Below are positions 1 to 8,131 of a stretch of DNA of 20,080 nucleotides, piece by piece (position 1 is the stretch's first letter; each line of letters opens with the position of its first letter). Under the pieces are notes generated by a model that was given only the letters and a program-made list of their open reading frames with translations, was not told where the DNA came from and ran no database searches. The stretch is from positions 1 to 20,080 of the IMG/VR virus record IMGVR_UViG_3300045918_000200; one strand, given 5' to 3'. This stretch comes from a virus. Both the position numbers and the translations under genes were made by a program.

Positions 1-47
1 CCGAGATTCAACGACCACACCCCCGCGGCCGAGTAGTCGTTCCAACC
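1..47 (-). other. Start of putative DGR variable region (VR), cut by window edge
   Basis: The gene's last visible bases encode GWNDYSAAGVWSLNL. The codons AAC GAC TAC stand side by side, as expected if AAC codons of a template repeat had been changed only at adenines. The final 60 bases hold 39 G/C, higher than the surrounding gene. Known variable regions end in a W/F-x-L-x-L stretch followed by a GFR-like motif, and that part lies outside the window. No template repeat is visible, so this is an inference from protein pattern and composition. Confidence 0.6.
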
Positions 48-1775
48 CGAGCCGGAGATCGGGCACAGCTCGTTCACCAGCGCCTGATAGAGCTGGTCCT
101 GCCCGAACTGGGTAGTGCCAGATGCGCCCCAACCGCCCGCTACAGGTAGCCCTGCTCCTGCTTTTGCCCACTCTGTGCCAGATGTAGCTGCGCTGAGAAC
201 TGGGTTCGAACCGCTACCGAATCGCTCATAATTCGCGTTGTTTGGATAGGTTGTGAGGAATGGGAAGGTGATGGCATCAAATTGCGCTGCGACACCAGTA
301 GCTCCCCAGTGGTCAGTAGACAATGTATTGCCACTGGTCACGTTCTTCATCGCCACACTGGTCTTTAATGCGTACAGCGTACCGTAGCGTGATGTCCCGC
401 CAGAGGTGTAAGCAGCGAATGCGGTTGAGTTAACCCCATCCAGTGTGAAGTTGTCGGCATCAACAACGGTGGCTGTGAATAATTTACCATTCAGCTCCAC
501 CATGCCGACGATGTTGAATATCTCGACTACAGCACCCGTGACCAACCCATGGCCAACTGAGGTGATCTTGCACGGGCTTGCCTGTGTCGCTGCGGTGATG
601 GTTTTGGATACGCCGATGCAGTTCAGGCCAGGGGTGATCTCCCATATATTCCCGTTCAGATCGGCGATGCCAGAGTTCTGACCGTTGTGGGTGGTCTTGG
701 CAAATGGTAGACCGCTGCCTGTCTGCCCGCAGTTAGGGTAGCCATCAGTGGTATAGACAACAGTTACATCACTAGCGTCGTGCAGAGCATTATTGTTGTT
801 GCCTTTGGGGAAGTTCGCCCCCACTTGATACCACGCGCAGTAGGTCGTTGCTGTTGAGGCGTTAGCATGTGCCAGCGCCAGCAATGCCAGTGCGGAATAG
901 ATGAATCGGCTACTTGGGAAGAACGATGCGCCGCGTGTCTTGCAGGCCGCAAAGGCGCTGGCGTAGATATTGGATGGAGCGCCAGTCAGCCCGCTGAATG
1001 GGTTGTGCGCTGCATTGGATGAAAGCGGGTTGCCATTCTTGAGTGACGACGCGGTACCTGCGTTGTTGCTAACCTGGTACTTGTCTACCATTACCCCGCG
1101 CTGTACCACACCACCATCATAGAACGCACGGTGCAAGGCATAACCCTCTGCCACTGCATGAGCAGCGGATGCATAGGCCGACTCTGGCTTGATGTCTACC
1201 AGGTTGGCGGCTAGGCCGTTCGTTCCATCGCCGTATTTGTAGAAGAACGCTGGCACCCATACCATCACCGAGCCGTCGCTGTAAGTATAGTTTCCGTAAT
1301 TGTCAGTTGTTGGGTCTGATGTGCCTGCCATTGGTGTAAATCCAGCAGGTAGTGCCGGACAGATACCAATACCAAAACCTTGAGTGCCAACCCTTCCGAT
1401 GTCATTTACGGCAAGCCTTATCCAGCGTGGATCGATGAATCCATTAGCATCTGCAAGCGGAATTTTTCCGGCAGAGGGTGTGAGTGATGCTGTTCCACCC
1501 GTCACTACGGCCGCTGCTGAGGCTGCTGATGCAGCCGCCTCGGCGGCCTTCTGAGTTGATACAGCTGCGCTGGCGGTAGAGGTAGATTGTGCAACCTGTG
1601 CCGAAACTGCACTTGCAGCAGCATTCACTGCTATTTGCTGGTTGTACTCCGCATCCGCCTTTTCGGCAACACGGTTCACTTCTGCCTCTAGCGTGACCGC
1701 ATCTGCCATTAGGGTAGTCCTGAGAGTAGCTCCGGAGGGTGCAGATGGAAGTGTTTTTGTTTGTAATGTGATCAT
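1..1775 (-). CDS. Tail fibre with C-type-lectin-like fold, probable DGR target (partial, C-terminus off window)
   Basis: This frame is open from an ATG at 1775 to the window edge: 591 complete codons with no stop. An AAAAGGAAA ribosome site lies 7 bases upstream. Residues 1-92 are Ala/Ser-rich with a likely coiled stalk, and a fibre-like segment with IPLADANGFIDPRW follows near 104-117. From about residue 120 the protein resembles phage variable-lectin proteins: SDGSVMVWVPAFFYK, VDKYQVSN (230-237), then GIADLNGNIWE (369-379), the G-x-x-D-x-x-G-N-x-W-E signature of the FGE/C-type lectin fold. Residues 392-460 form an inserted E1_FCCH-like domain. The last visible residues (574-591) read SGSGWNDYSAAGVWSLNL, typical of the start of a DGR variable region. 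The likely role is receptor binding at the tail tip. It is the last structural gene seen, 15 bases after the hub gene. The fold is well supported; the DGR link is inferred from family resemblance. Confidence 0.85.
   Translation of the reverse strand, partial: MITLQTKTLPSAPSGATLRTTLMADAVTLEAEVNRVAEKADAEYNQQIAVNAAASAVSAQVAQSTSTASAAVSTQKAAEAAASAASAAAVVTGGTASLTPSAGKIPLADANGFIDPRWIRLAVNDIGRVGTQGFGIGICPALPAGFTPMAGTSDPTTDNYGNYTYSDGSVMVWVPAFFYKYGDGTNGLAANLVDIKPESAYASAAHAVAEGYALHRAFYDGGVVQRGVMVDKYQVSNNAGTASSLKNGNPLSSNAAHNPFSGLTGAPSNIYASAFAACKTRGASFFPSSRFIYSALALLALAHANASTATTYCAWYQVGANFPKGNNNNALHDASDVTVVYTTDGYPNCGQTGSGLPFAKTTHNGQNSGIADLNGNIWEITPGLNCIGVSKTITAATQASPCKITSVGHGLVTGAVVEIFNIVGMVELNGKLFTATVVDADNFTLDGVNSTAFAAYTSGGTSRYGTLYALKTSVAMKNVTSGNTLSTDHWGATGVAAQFDAITFPFLTTYPNNANYERFGSGSNPVLSAATSGTEWAKAGAGLPVAGGWGASGTTQFGQDQLYQALVNELCPISGSGWNDYSAAGVWSLNL
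396..602 (-). other. E1_FCCH-like domain inserted in the fibre's lectin fold
   Basis: Residues 392-460 of the fibre begin TITAATQASPCKITSVGHGL and continue with a V-V-E-I-F-N-I-V-G-M-V-E-L-N-G stretch. They end in F-T-L-D-G-V-N-S-T-A-F-A-A-Y-T-S-G-G. This order (GHGL, then G-M-x-x-L-N-G, then D-x-x-x-F-x-L-x-G-V, then Y-T-S-G-G) matches the small beta domain usually labelled E1_FCCH in phage tail proteins. It sits between the GNIWE signature and the variable region. Its role is unknown; an extra surface module or ligand contact is plausible. Confidence 0.6.
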
Positions 1776-1790
1776 TGTATTTTCCTTTTG

Positions 1791-4784
1791 TTATCCGATT
1801 ACTTGAGAAATGAAGCAACCCTTTCCGCCATTGGTTGATATGCCTATTGCGCTTGAATAATTAGCGCCTGGCAGACCGCCAGATATATTTACATTCGCTT
1901 CAAGTACCGCCATCACTGATAGGCCATTGCTATTTTTTTCCGCTAATGCAATAAAACTCCCGCCGCCGCCGCCACCGTTATGAATTGATCCGTCGCTACC
2001 TGATAAATTTACAAATCCCTGCGTCAAATAAATTCCGCGACCAACCAACATTAGTCCAGCACCTGAATCGCCGCCACGAAAATACATATAAATATTAAGG
2101 TCTGTCCTCCATAATCCCCCAGCTGCCTGCCCGCCAGTCAGAACGGTCGGAAGACCAATCATATTGATCATAGACCCCCCAGATTGGGTGCCTCCAACGC
2201 TGATGATTGGAGTCGCATCAAATATTGGTGGCGCTCCAAATAGAGTTTTATTAACGGGTGCAAGAAATGGGTTGTTTGAAAGTCCATTCCCGCCGTATCC
2301 GCAAAAACCTTTTGTGCTTCCAATATATTCTGAAATATTGCGAGCTGTAGATTGTGAAATTGTAGTTCCTGCACCTACTACCCCACGACCTGCACCATCT
2401 ACTATCCCATTGATGGTAATTACCCCAAGCGAAAAGATTCGCACCGTTCCATTAATAGTGCAGGTACTTCCTAGTGGTAGGGTGACGTTTCCGTCATACC
2501 AGTAATCGCCTGCTACAAAGTTATACCCGTTTGGGATGGTATGGGGTCCACCTACCGCTCCATGAGTGGTTATTTTTGTGCCGACCTGGTATGCGCTATC
2601 TGCAACTGCTGGGGGTTGATATGTTGGTGTTACAGGGGTTGCTACCACAACTGTTGTTGGGGATGATGCAATAGCACTTATAGTCTCAGTCGCAGTGATA
2701 TTAGTCGTACCGTTGGCTACAGCGGTGATTACTGCCGCCGCGCTAGGGCCGGCAGGAACGGTAGCGACCGCAGGATTACTCGATGCCCAATTGAATGTTT
2801 TTCCGTTCAGTTGGTCACCTGCCACATTGCGCGCTAGTGCAGTGGCTTGTTGGGTTTGGGTGGCTGAAATACTTATGGCGGATGGGCTTATCGTCACGCT
2901 TGCTGTGGTGCCGCTGACAGCTGCTGCAGTCACGGTGACCGCAACGGTATTAGATACTTTAGATCCTGCCACTGCGGATACAGTGCCTGTACCAACTGCT
3001 CCTGCGGTCACCAACCCTGTTGTATTAACGCTTACATTACCTGTAGAGATCCATGAGATCGCTGGGGTGGGCACCTGCATTCCTGTGGCATCAAAACTAC
3101 GCGCTACTAATTGCTGCGTTCCTGTTGTTTGGATGCTGACAATGTTAGGTGATACCGCGATGCTAGCCACCGAGCCAACTCCTTGAAACCAGAAGTTTGC
3201 CAGCTCGGGTTGGGCGATGCATTGGATAGTGACTTCACCAGTTGTAGGGACTAGCTGGGTAGATAGAATCTCAAAAGCGCGGTCCAGAGGTGAGCTTGTA
3301 AATATATCTCTAATTGGTAGTGTGACACGCACCAAATCGCCAATCTCCATTTCACCCATCTTTGGTAGCAAGGTGAGGCTGATCTGCATTGGTGGGCGTG
3401 AATAGCGCGCCAGTACCCGTTGGAAGCGTTGGTAAAGTTGGTCTACGTATTGAGAGCCTGACGGTACGCCTTGCGCCACATATTTAAGTTGCTGCGCATC
3501 TCCCCATTTTTTAACGCTGGCAGAGTCAATAAATAGAGTTGATCTAATATATTTTCCGCTTAGTTTTGGATATTCATCGTAATCGATCCATAGCTGATTG
3601 GCCAGCGTTTGGTAGTTGTAGTTCAGATCACCCCACTTCACCACATTGTTACGGTCAAGCGTCACTGCGCAATTCTCTTTGATTGCATTCCCGATGTCGT
3701 TATAAGCGCGGATGCTGTACTTTCCGTCGCCGCGCACAAATCCAAACGATCCAATGATTTTATGGATGCTATCTTCAATGAATTTTTTCCCGCTCACGCC
3801 CTTATTGAGAATGAATTCAAACTGTAGGCCATCTCCAGGTGCCGGGGTGGTGGCGCTCAATCCCGTAAGTAGTTGTCCTACTTGTAGCCAGTCAGCCTCG
3901 GCGACATCGTTAATGCTATCCATACCGCATCCCCAGTGCGCTGGGTAGGCATCATAAGCACCGTTGGCGCCTGCTACCCCAGATGACTCCATGATCTTCA
4001 GCATCATGGTGATTGGGTTTTCATAAAGGTAGATTATTTCATCTACTTTTGTACCTATGGAATGCGCTGCGGCAGTAGTGCCAAATCTCCCGCGATCAGG
4101 TGCGGCCACGGTGAAGCTATTAGCGGCGGCTACCGTCCAGCGCATGATTTCATCGTCGATCTTGATAAATCCACTGGCGCCATAATTGGTTGATGTTGAT
4201 AGCTTGAAATTGCGCGCATCCTGTACTGCAAACGTCACTGCACCACTCGCAGAAATCGTTGCATTTGTTGTAGTCTGAAATGGGTTGAAGATGGTCTTTT
4301 TCAACTGCGTCTGCACATCCGCAGCGGTAAGTGTGTATTCATTCAGGGCAGATAGCTTAAGGTCTTGCACCTGCATGGTTCGTACCAAAACACGATCTAC
4401 CCAGCTCATCCCCTTGAACATCTTAAAGATGCTCACGCGCTGACGGCGTAGCCCATGCCCAACTGTATCAGCGGCTTTGATAATGTCTGACACCATGCCA
4501 TCATAGTCGGTCACTACCATGCTGATATTACCGATGGTGCTAACACCATTGATTGGGTCAACCTGTTGTGACATCGATCCGATGCTGTTGGCTTTCAAGA
4601 CTGGAAACCATTTTGCAGGGTATGGAAAATCTGAAATATCACTCACGTCGCATGTAGAGAAGTAGATGTCATTGGTCCCATCTACACCCGATGCGCCGCT
4701 ATTAAAAAACAACTCAGCCACATAGACTGGCTGTTTTGAAAGCGCTGTATTTTTTGCAAGGTAGGCTGAATTAGTGGCAAGCAT
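1791..4784 (-). CDS. Tail tip/central hub protein with Ig-like domains and glycine-rich adhesin
   Basis: This 997-residue protein sits where lambda J sits, after the tape measure and one small tip gene. Residues 1-530 look like a tail hub, with segments such as VYVAELFF, SIFKMFKGMSWVDRVLVRTM and EMEIGDLVRVTLPIR. Residues 540-620 and 628-716 are two bacterial Ig-like (Big_2-type) domains: each opens with V-x-x-x-x-I-S/V-I and carries a W-x-S/T core (SWISTGNVSV; NWASSNPAVATV). Residues 730-997 are a beta-rich, glycine-rich tip containing six consecutive glycines (937-942), like adhesin ends of other phage fibres. The ATG at 4784 directly follows the previous stop and has only a weak Shine-Dalgarno site, suggesting coupled translation. 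The hub role rests on position and general pattern; the Ig domains are clearer. Confidence 0.75.
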   Translation of the reverse strand: MLATNSAYLAKNTALSKQPVYVAELFFNSGASGVDGTNDIYFSTCDVSDISDFPYPAKWFPVLKANSIGSMSQQVDPINGVSTIGNISMVVTDYDGMVSDIIKAADTVGHGLRRQRVSIFKMFKGMSWVDRVLVRTMQVQDLKLSALNEYTLTAADVQTQLKKTIFNPFQTTTNATISASGAVTFAVQDARNFKLSTSTNYGASGFIKIDDEIMRWTVAAANSFTVAAPDRGRFGTTAAAHSIGTKVDEIIYLYENPITMMLKIMESSGVAGANGAYDAYPAHWGCGMDSINDVAEADWLQVGQLLTGLSATTPAPGDGLQFEFILNKGVSGKKFIEDSIHKIIGSFGFVRGDGKYSIRAYNDIGNAIKENCAVTLDRNNVVKWGDLNYNYQTLANQLWIDYDEYPKLSGKYIRSTLFIDSASVKKWGDAQQLKYVAQGVPSGSQYVDQLYQRFQRVLARYSRPPMQISLTLLPKMGEMEIGDLVRVTLPIRDIFTSSPLDRAFEILSTQLVPTTGEVTIQCIAQPELANFWFQGVGSVASIAVSPNIVSIQTTGTQQLVARSFDATGMQVPTPAISWISTGNVSVNTTGLVTAGAVGTGTVSAVAGSKVSNTVAVTVTAAAVSGTTASVTISPSAISISATQTQQATALARNVAGDQLNGKTFNWASSNPAVATVPAGPSAAAVITAVANGTTNITATETISAIASSPTTVVVATPVTPTYQPPAVADSAYQVGTKITTHGAVGGPHTIPNGYNFVAGDYWYDGNVTLPLGSTCTINGTVRIFSLGVITINGIVDGAGRGVVGAGTTISQSTARNISEYIGSTKGFCGYGGNGLSNNPFLAPVNKTLFGAPPIFDATPIISVGGTQSGGSMINMIGLPTVLTGGQAAGGLWRTDLNIYMYFRGGDSGAGLMLVGRGIYLTQGFVNLSGSDGSIHNGGGGGGSFIALAEKNSNGLSVMAVLEANVNISGGLPGANYSSAIGISTNGGKGCFISQVIG

Positions 4785-4785
4785 A

Positions 4786-5307
4786 TTAATTCAGCGCGAA
4801 GGTTGGCACAGTGGATGGAAATTGCACCGTAGGCAATTGCATCAGGTCGAAATCGAACTGCCATAAATATTGAGAACCCATACGCTTTGGGTCGATGCGT
4901 TGCGAAGCAACACAGCTGAAATATTCAGTTGGGTATAGATCGAAATCTGGATACCAATACATAAGCGTACCCGCCATCAGCTCTTCATTCAGTGCGGCCA
5001 TGATGGCGTATTCATTTACTTGTGCATTGCGGTTTTCAACTACGTTTTGAATCGAAAACCTAAATCCTTTAGTCGAACCAAAGTTTGTCACCTCAACTAC
5101 GCCAGCTGCACTGCGCGATACATTGCGTTCATCTTTGTAGTATGGATCACGTGATGAATATCCCCAGTACAAAAACAAATCTTGCTGCTCTCCCAGCGTC
5201 ACCAGTGGATCGACAATGTTAGGGATCGCGCTGAAATCTGCCACCGTCAAAGGTGACTGGCGGGGCGTACTCGCTTGAGTGGTGAGGTAGGTTAGGCGGC
5301 CTCTCAT
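4786..5307 (-). CDS. Tail tip/distal tail protein (hypothetical)
   Basis: This 173-residue protein starts at an ATG that overlaps the tape-measure stop in an ATGA (5304-5307), so its translation is probably coupled. It holds the place of lambda M/L, between tape measure and hub. It is soluble, with no signal peptide or membrane segment, and is rich in aromatics in its second half (LMYWYPDFDLYPTEYFSC, then YLWQFDFDLMQLP), which suggests a beta-rich tail protein. I do not recognise a specific family. It is the only gene between tape measure and hub, where lambda has four, so it may combine roles of a distal tail and adaptor protein. The gene is certain; the function is inferred from position. 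Confidence 0.7.
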   Translation of the reverse strand: MRGRLTYLTTQASTPRQSPLTVADFSAIPNIVDPLVTLGEQQDLFLYWGYSSRDPYYKDERNVSRSAAGVVEVTNFGSTKGFRFSIQNVVENRNAQVNEYAIMAALNEELMAGTLMYWYPDFDLYPTEYFSCVASQRIDPKRMGSQYLWQFDFDLMQLPTVQFPSTVPTFALN

Positions 5308-7439
5308 GCTGGCACCGCCAACATCTGCGCCTGACGGCTGCGCGGGTCGATGATGGTGACATCTGCATTCGTAATCTGGTTCTTGATCTCTGGGATGACG
5401 GTGTTAGCCACAAAATCTTCGGTCATCACATTGCCACTGATATATACATTCACCGGTTGTGCGACAGGCTGTTGCACTTGAGCCTGTGCGCTCACTTGGT
5501 TTGGATTGGCAGTTTGCCCAGGTACAGCTGAAGATGAAACGCCGCCTGCGCTGGGCGCCGATCCTGCGCTGGCACCGCCGCCAAAGCTAGCTGAATTGAT
5601 CGCGTTGATCTGCACAAGTTGTGAGGCCAGTGCAATCGCGGCATAAGCTGCACCTACGGCAGGGCCTGCTGGGCCGCCCGCTTTCATCCCAGATTCATAC
5701 GCTGCCATCACCGTAGATGGCAGTGCGATCGCAGCTTCTGCCAATTTAGCTACTTTCATAACCTCGAATGACGCACGAGAATGTGAGGCTGATGCCATCA
5801 GGGTTTGTTGCAACATACCGGTGTAATATAAAAACTGCTGTTTTGCAGTCATTTTTTCAAACTCAGAACGTGAGAATCCGCCACGCTCTATGATGGCTTG
5901 CATCGATGCTTCATGCGCTTCTTGCGCAGAGGCTTCCATCGCCTTGGCGCGCCCGTCCTCATCGCCCTTCATGGATCGATAGTGCGCGGCCAGATTGAGG
6001 CGGTCTGTATAGGCTTTCTTTTCAATTTCCAGCGGAGACATAGAAGCCTTGTTGGCTTTGTTATCGTAAGCCGTCGCGCCACCTGCCTCATCCTGCGAAA
6101 TCTTGTTGCGGTCAAGCTTTCCTTGTATTTCAATTTCTTTCAGTTTTTCATTCTTGCTACGCGCCAGCGCTAGTTCGGCTTCAAGATAGCCACGCTCGGT
6201 TGCGAGGTCTTGCAGGGCGATTTCTTTTTTGGCTGAGTAGAATTCACGCTCACTGATCTGCATTGCAGCCAGTTGTGCATCAAGCTGCTTTACATGTTGC
6301 TTAGCATATTCGCCAGACGTTTTAAGTTCTGATTCGAGCATTGCCATCGCAGCGGAATATTGCTCATCTTTGGATTTTTTAATCGCTGCTTTGGCGGCAT
6401 CGCCATAGCCATCGAATGTTTTCTTGGCGGATTCTTGCGCAGCCTGTGTGACTTTTGGCGTGCTGTTTTCCCATACCTTGGCGATGCTATCCATATCGCC
6501 TGACATGTTGCTGACCATGGTATCGCCCATATCGCTGAGCGCATTTTTGGCGGCAGAGAAATCTCCTTGCAGGGCCAACATAATGGCAGCGGCAACGCCA
6601 CCAAATACGTTGCCCAATGCGCTAAATACACTCTTGACGATGACACCGCCTGTTACCAGTGATCTGAGTGTTACATCGAGCCCGTCTGATATTTTCTTTA
6701 GGTTGTCAGTATTGGTAGCACTATCCACCATTACCTTCGAGAGGCTGTCAAAGGTGGGAAGCATCTGCTGCATGATGGTATTGGCGATGCCTTTTCCAGC
6801 CAACCCCATTGTGGCGAATCTATCATTCACTGCTTCGGCGGCAGAGGCCGTGCTTTTGCTCAGGGTCAATCCTAGTTTATCAGCGAGATCAGCATTTTCT
6901 TTGAGGGCGGAAGAGCCCCCGTTCAACATTGGGATCATCGCCGCCCCTGATTTGCCGAAGATGTCCATCGCCAGGGCAGTCTTACCTGCCCCGTCGTTCA
7001 TCCCGGCGAAGCGGTCGGATACTTCGGCCATCACTTGGTCGTTACTTTTCAGGTGGCCGCTGGCATCTTTGATACTGATGCCCATCGCGTCAAAGGCTTT
7101 TTTACCTGTGCCGGTGCCGTCGGCAGCATCGATGATGTTTTTGGATAGCTTCCCCATACTCTTGGCCAGCGCTTCCATGTCTATATCAGACAGTTTTGCA
7201 GAGACTGACATGCGGGATAGGGCTTCGGTGCTAACGCCTGTTGATTGCGCCAGCTTGCCAATTTTGTCGGCGGCATCCAGTGAATCAACGATCATCTTGG
7301 CAAACATGCCGCCTGATAAAGCACCTGCCAGTGCAGTCACTTTGCCGTGCAGATTCTCTATGCCGACCTTGGCAGAATCAAAACCAGATTGCGTCTGGTC
7401 TTTGGCGGTGATGAGGATTTCAGCGACGTTGAGTGACAT
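5304..7439 (-). CDS. Tail tape measure protein
   Basis: This 711-residue protein sets tail length and is ejected with the DNA. The N-terminus (SLNVAEILITAKDQTQSGF, then KVGIENLHGK) is the usual start of tape measure proteins. The N-terminal third is the common domain with SLDAADKIGKLAQSTGVSTE and DIFGKSGAAMIPML. Hydrophobic segments lie at about 259-290 and 558-612. Residues 350-450 are charged and probably coiled coil. A low-complexity Gly/Ala/Ser/Gln stretch (617-662) precedes a C-terminal VYISGNVMTEDFV segment seen in other tape measures. At about 0.15 nm per residue the tail would be near 107 nm, an estimate only. It starts 1 base after the chaperone extension stop. Confidence 0.93.
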   Translation of the reverse strand: MSLNVAEILITAKDQTQSGFDSAKVGIENLHGKVTALAGALSGGMFAKMIVDSLDAADKIGKLAQSTGVSTEALSRMSVSAKLSDIDMEALAKSMGKLSKNIIDAADGTGTGKKAFDAMGISIKDASGHLKSNDQVMAEVSDRFAGMNDGAGKTALAMDIFGKSGAAMIPMLNGGSSALKENADLADKLGLTLSKSTASAAEAVNDRFATMGLAGKGIANTIMQQMLPTFDSLSKVMVDSATNTDNLKKISDGLDVTLRSLVTGGVIVKSVFSALGNVFGGVAAAIMLALQGDFSAAKNALSDMGDTMVSNMSGDMDSIAKVWENSTPKVTQAAQESAKKTFDGYGDAAKAAIKKSKDEQYSAAMAMLESELKTSGEYAKQHVKQLDAQLAAMQISEREFYSAKKEIALQDLATERGYLEAELALARSKNEKLKEIEIQGKLDRNKISQDEAGGATAYDNKANKASMSPLEIEKKAYTDRLNLAAHYRSMKGDEDGRAKAMEASAQEAHEASMQAIIERGGFSRSEFEKMTAKQQFLYYTGMLQQTLMASASHSRASFEVMKVAKLAEAAIALPSTVMAAYESGMKAGGPAGPAVGAAYAAIALASQLVQINAINSASFGGGASAGSAPSAGGVSSSAVPGQTANPNQVSAQAQVQQPVAQPVNVYISGNVMTEDFVANTVIPEIKNQITNADVTIIDPRSRQAQMLAVPA

Positions 7440-7440
7440 G

Positions 7441-7803
7441 TCAGTTCTCGTTTATTTTTTCCACAATCGCCAGTTCCATCGCGCGGATGTCTTCAAATAC
7501 TTCAGGCGCATTTTCAATACTGTGAATGCGCAGGATGCTTTCTAACGCGCTGTAGTCAATCCCGCATATCTGTTCGCGTTCGCCGTTTCTGCGATACCTA
7601 AATTGAGTTGTGCAACGTAAAAAAATACCCAGCGCAATGTTGTTCTCAGGCCAAATTTCAAATGATTCTTGTGGATTTCCTACCGCTTCCTGCAACAATT
7701 CCAAAGGGATTCCATAACGGGCTGCATCCTCTTCAATTTGTGTATTTTGCTCTGCTGCATTTGTTGCGCCGCCACTCAACCAATGGAGAGCGGCGGCAAT
7801 TAG
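7441..7803 (-). CDS. Tail assembly chaperone extension (gpT-like, DUF1799-type), made by -1 frameshift
   Basis: This is the 120-residue part read in the -1 frame after the slippery site, giving a fusion of 229 residues with the upstream chaperone. It starts LIAAALHWLSGG, and later has ESFEIWPENNIALGIFL, CGIDYSALESILR and FEDIRAMELAIVEKI, the pattern of DUF1799 phage proteins. A TTG at 7779 could in principle start it, but no Shine-Dalgarno site precedes it and the frame is open back to the slippery site. As with lambda GT, the extension should recruit tail tube protein onto the tape measure while the shorter G-like product coats it. It ends at a TGA one base before the tape measure start. Confidence 0.82.
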   Translation of the reverse strand, partial: LIAAALHWLSGGATNAAEQNTQIEEDAARYGIPLELLQEAVGNPQESFEIWPENNIALGIFLRCTTQFRYRRNGEREQICGIDYSALESILRIHSIENAPEVFEDIRAMELAIVEKINEN

Positions 7804-7809
7804 TTTTTT
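7764..7809 (-). promoter_or_regulatory. Programmed -1 frameshift site with downstream stem-loop
   Basis: The minus strand reads GTA AAA AAC TAA, so the heptamer A AAA AAC (plus 7803-7809) directly precedes the zero-frame stop. After the stop, CGCCGC can pair with GCGGCG, and an outer TTG can pair with CAA if one C is bulged (7764-7799, 17-base loop). The GC core starts 7 bases after the heptamer, a normal spacing for a stimulatory hairpin. A slip of -1 continues straight into the gpT-like frame without a stop. Confidence 0.85.
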
Positions 7810-8129
7810 ACGCGCGCCCCGTTGATGCTGGCAAAAAAAGCAGTGATGACGGCCGCTTCGACTGGGTGAATATTCAGCACAGCGTCGAGATTTCCAACCG
7901 TAAATTCGAGATCACCATCAGAGCCTTTGATACCAGCCCAACCCAAAACAAGATCGTGACAAATTTCACGATCCGATACTTTATTGGTGCGGATGCGTTC
8001 TTTCAAATCGTCAATTTCTGTTTTCGTGAGGCGCTTGAAATCAATATCAAAAGTCTGCTTGTTGGTATCGCCAGGCAGGGTGACTTCAACAGGTACGATG
8101 TAGCTGGGTGATGTGGTAACTTTGAACAT
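7800..8129 (-). CDS. Tail assembly chaperone (gpG-like)
   Basis: This 109-residue protein sits between the tail tube and tape measure genes, the position of lambda G. It is small, soluble and charged, with a beta-type N-terminus (VTTSPSYIVPVEVTLPG) and a helical middle (LTKTEIDDLKERIRT), as is common in this family. The frame ends in GTA AAA AAC TAA, so its last sense codons carry the -1 slippery heptamer that leads into the gpT-like frame. It follows the tail tube stop by 2 bases with a weak ribosome site. The identity rests on position plus the frameshift; sequence resemblance alone is modest. Confidence 0.82.
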   Translation of the reverse strand: MFKVTTSPSYIVPVEVTLPGDTNKQTFDIDFKRLTKTEIDDLKERIRTNKVSDREICHDLVLGWAGIKGSDGDLEFTVGNLDAVLNIHPVEAAVITAFFASINGARVKN

Positions 8130-8131
8130 GT

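Noticed and set aside
629-671. Formylglycine-generating or other enzyme, from the G-N-x-W-E signature
   Set aside because: The rest of the protein is a phage fibre with an Ala/Ser stalk, and no catalytic cysteine pair of the enzyme is apparent. The shared fold is the C-type lectin type.
2695-3186. 163-codon plus-strand frame rich in Thr/Val/Ala
   Set aside because: It is antisense to the Ig-like domains of the hub gene, whose Thr/Val-rich codons produce this frame.
6424-7545. 373-codon open frame on the plus strand
   Set aside because: It lies antisense to the tape measure gene, which has clear family motifs. Its protein has no recognisable pattern and the composition of a shadow frame.
7441-7779. 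gpT-like frame as an independent gene from TTG at 7779
   Set aside because: There is no Shine-Dalgarno site, while an in-line slippery heptamer and open frame back to it explain its expression better.
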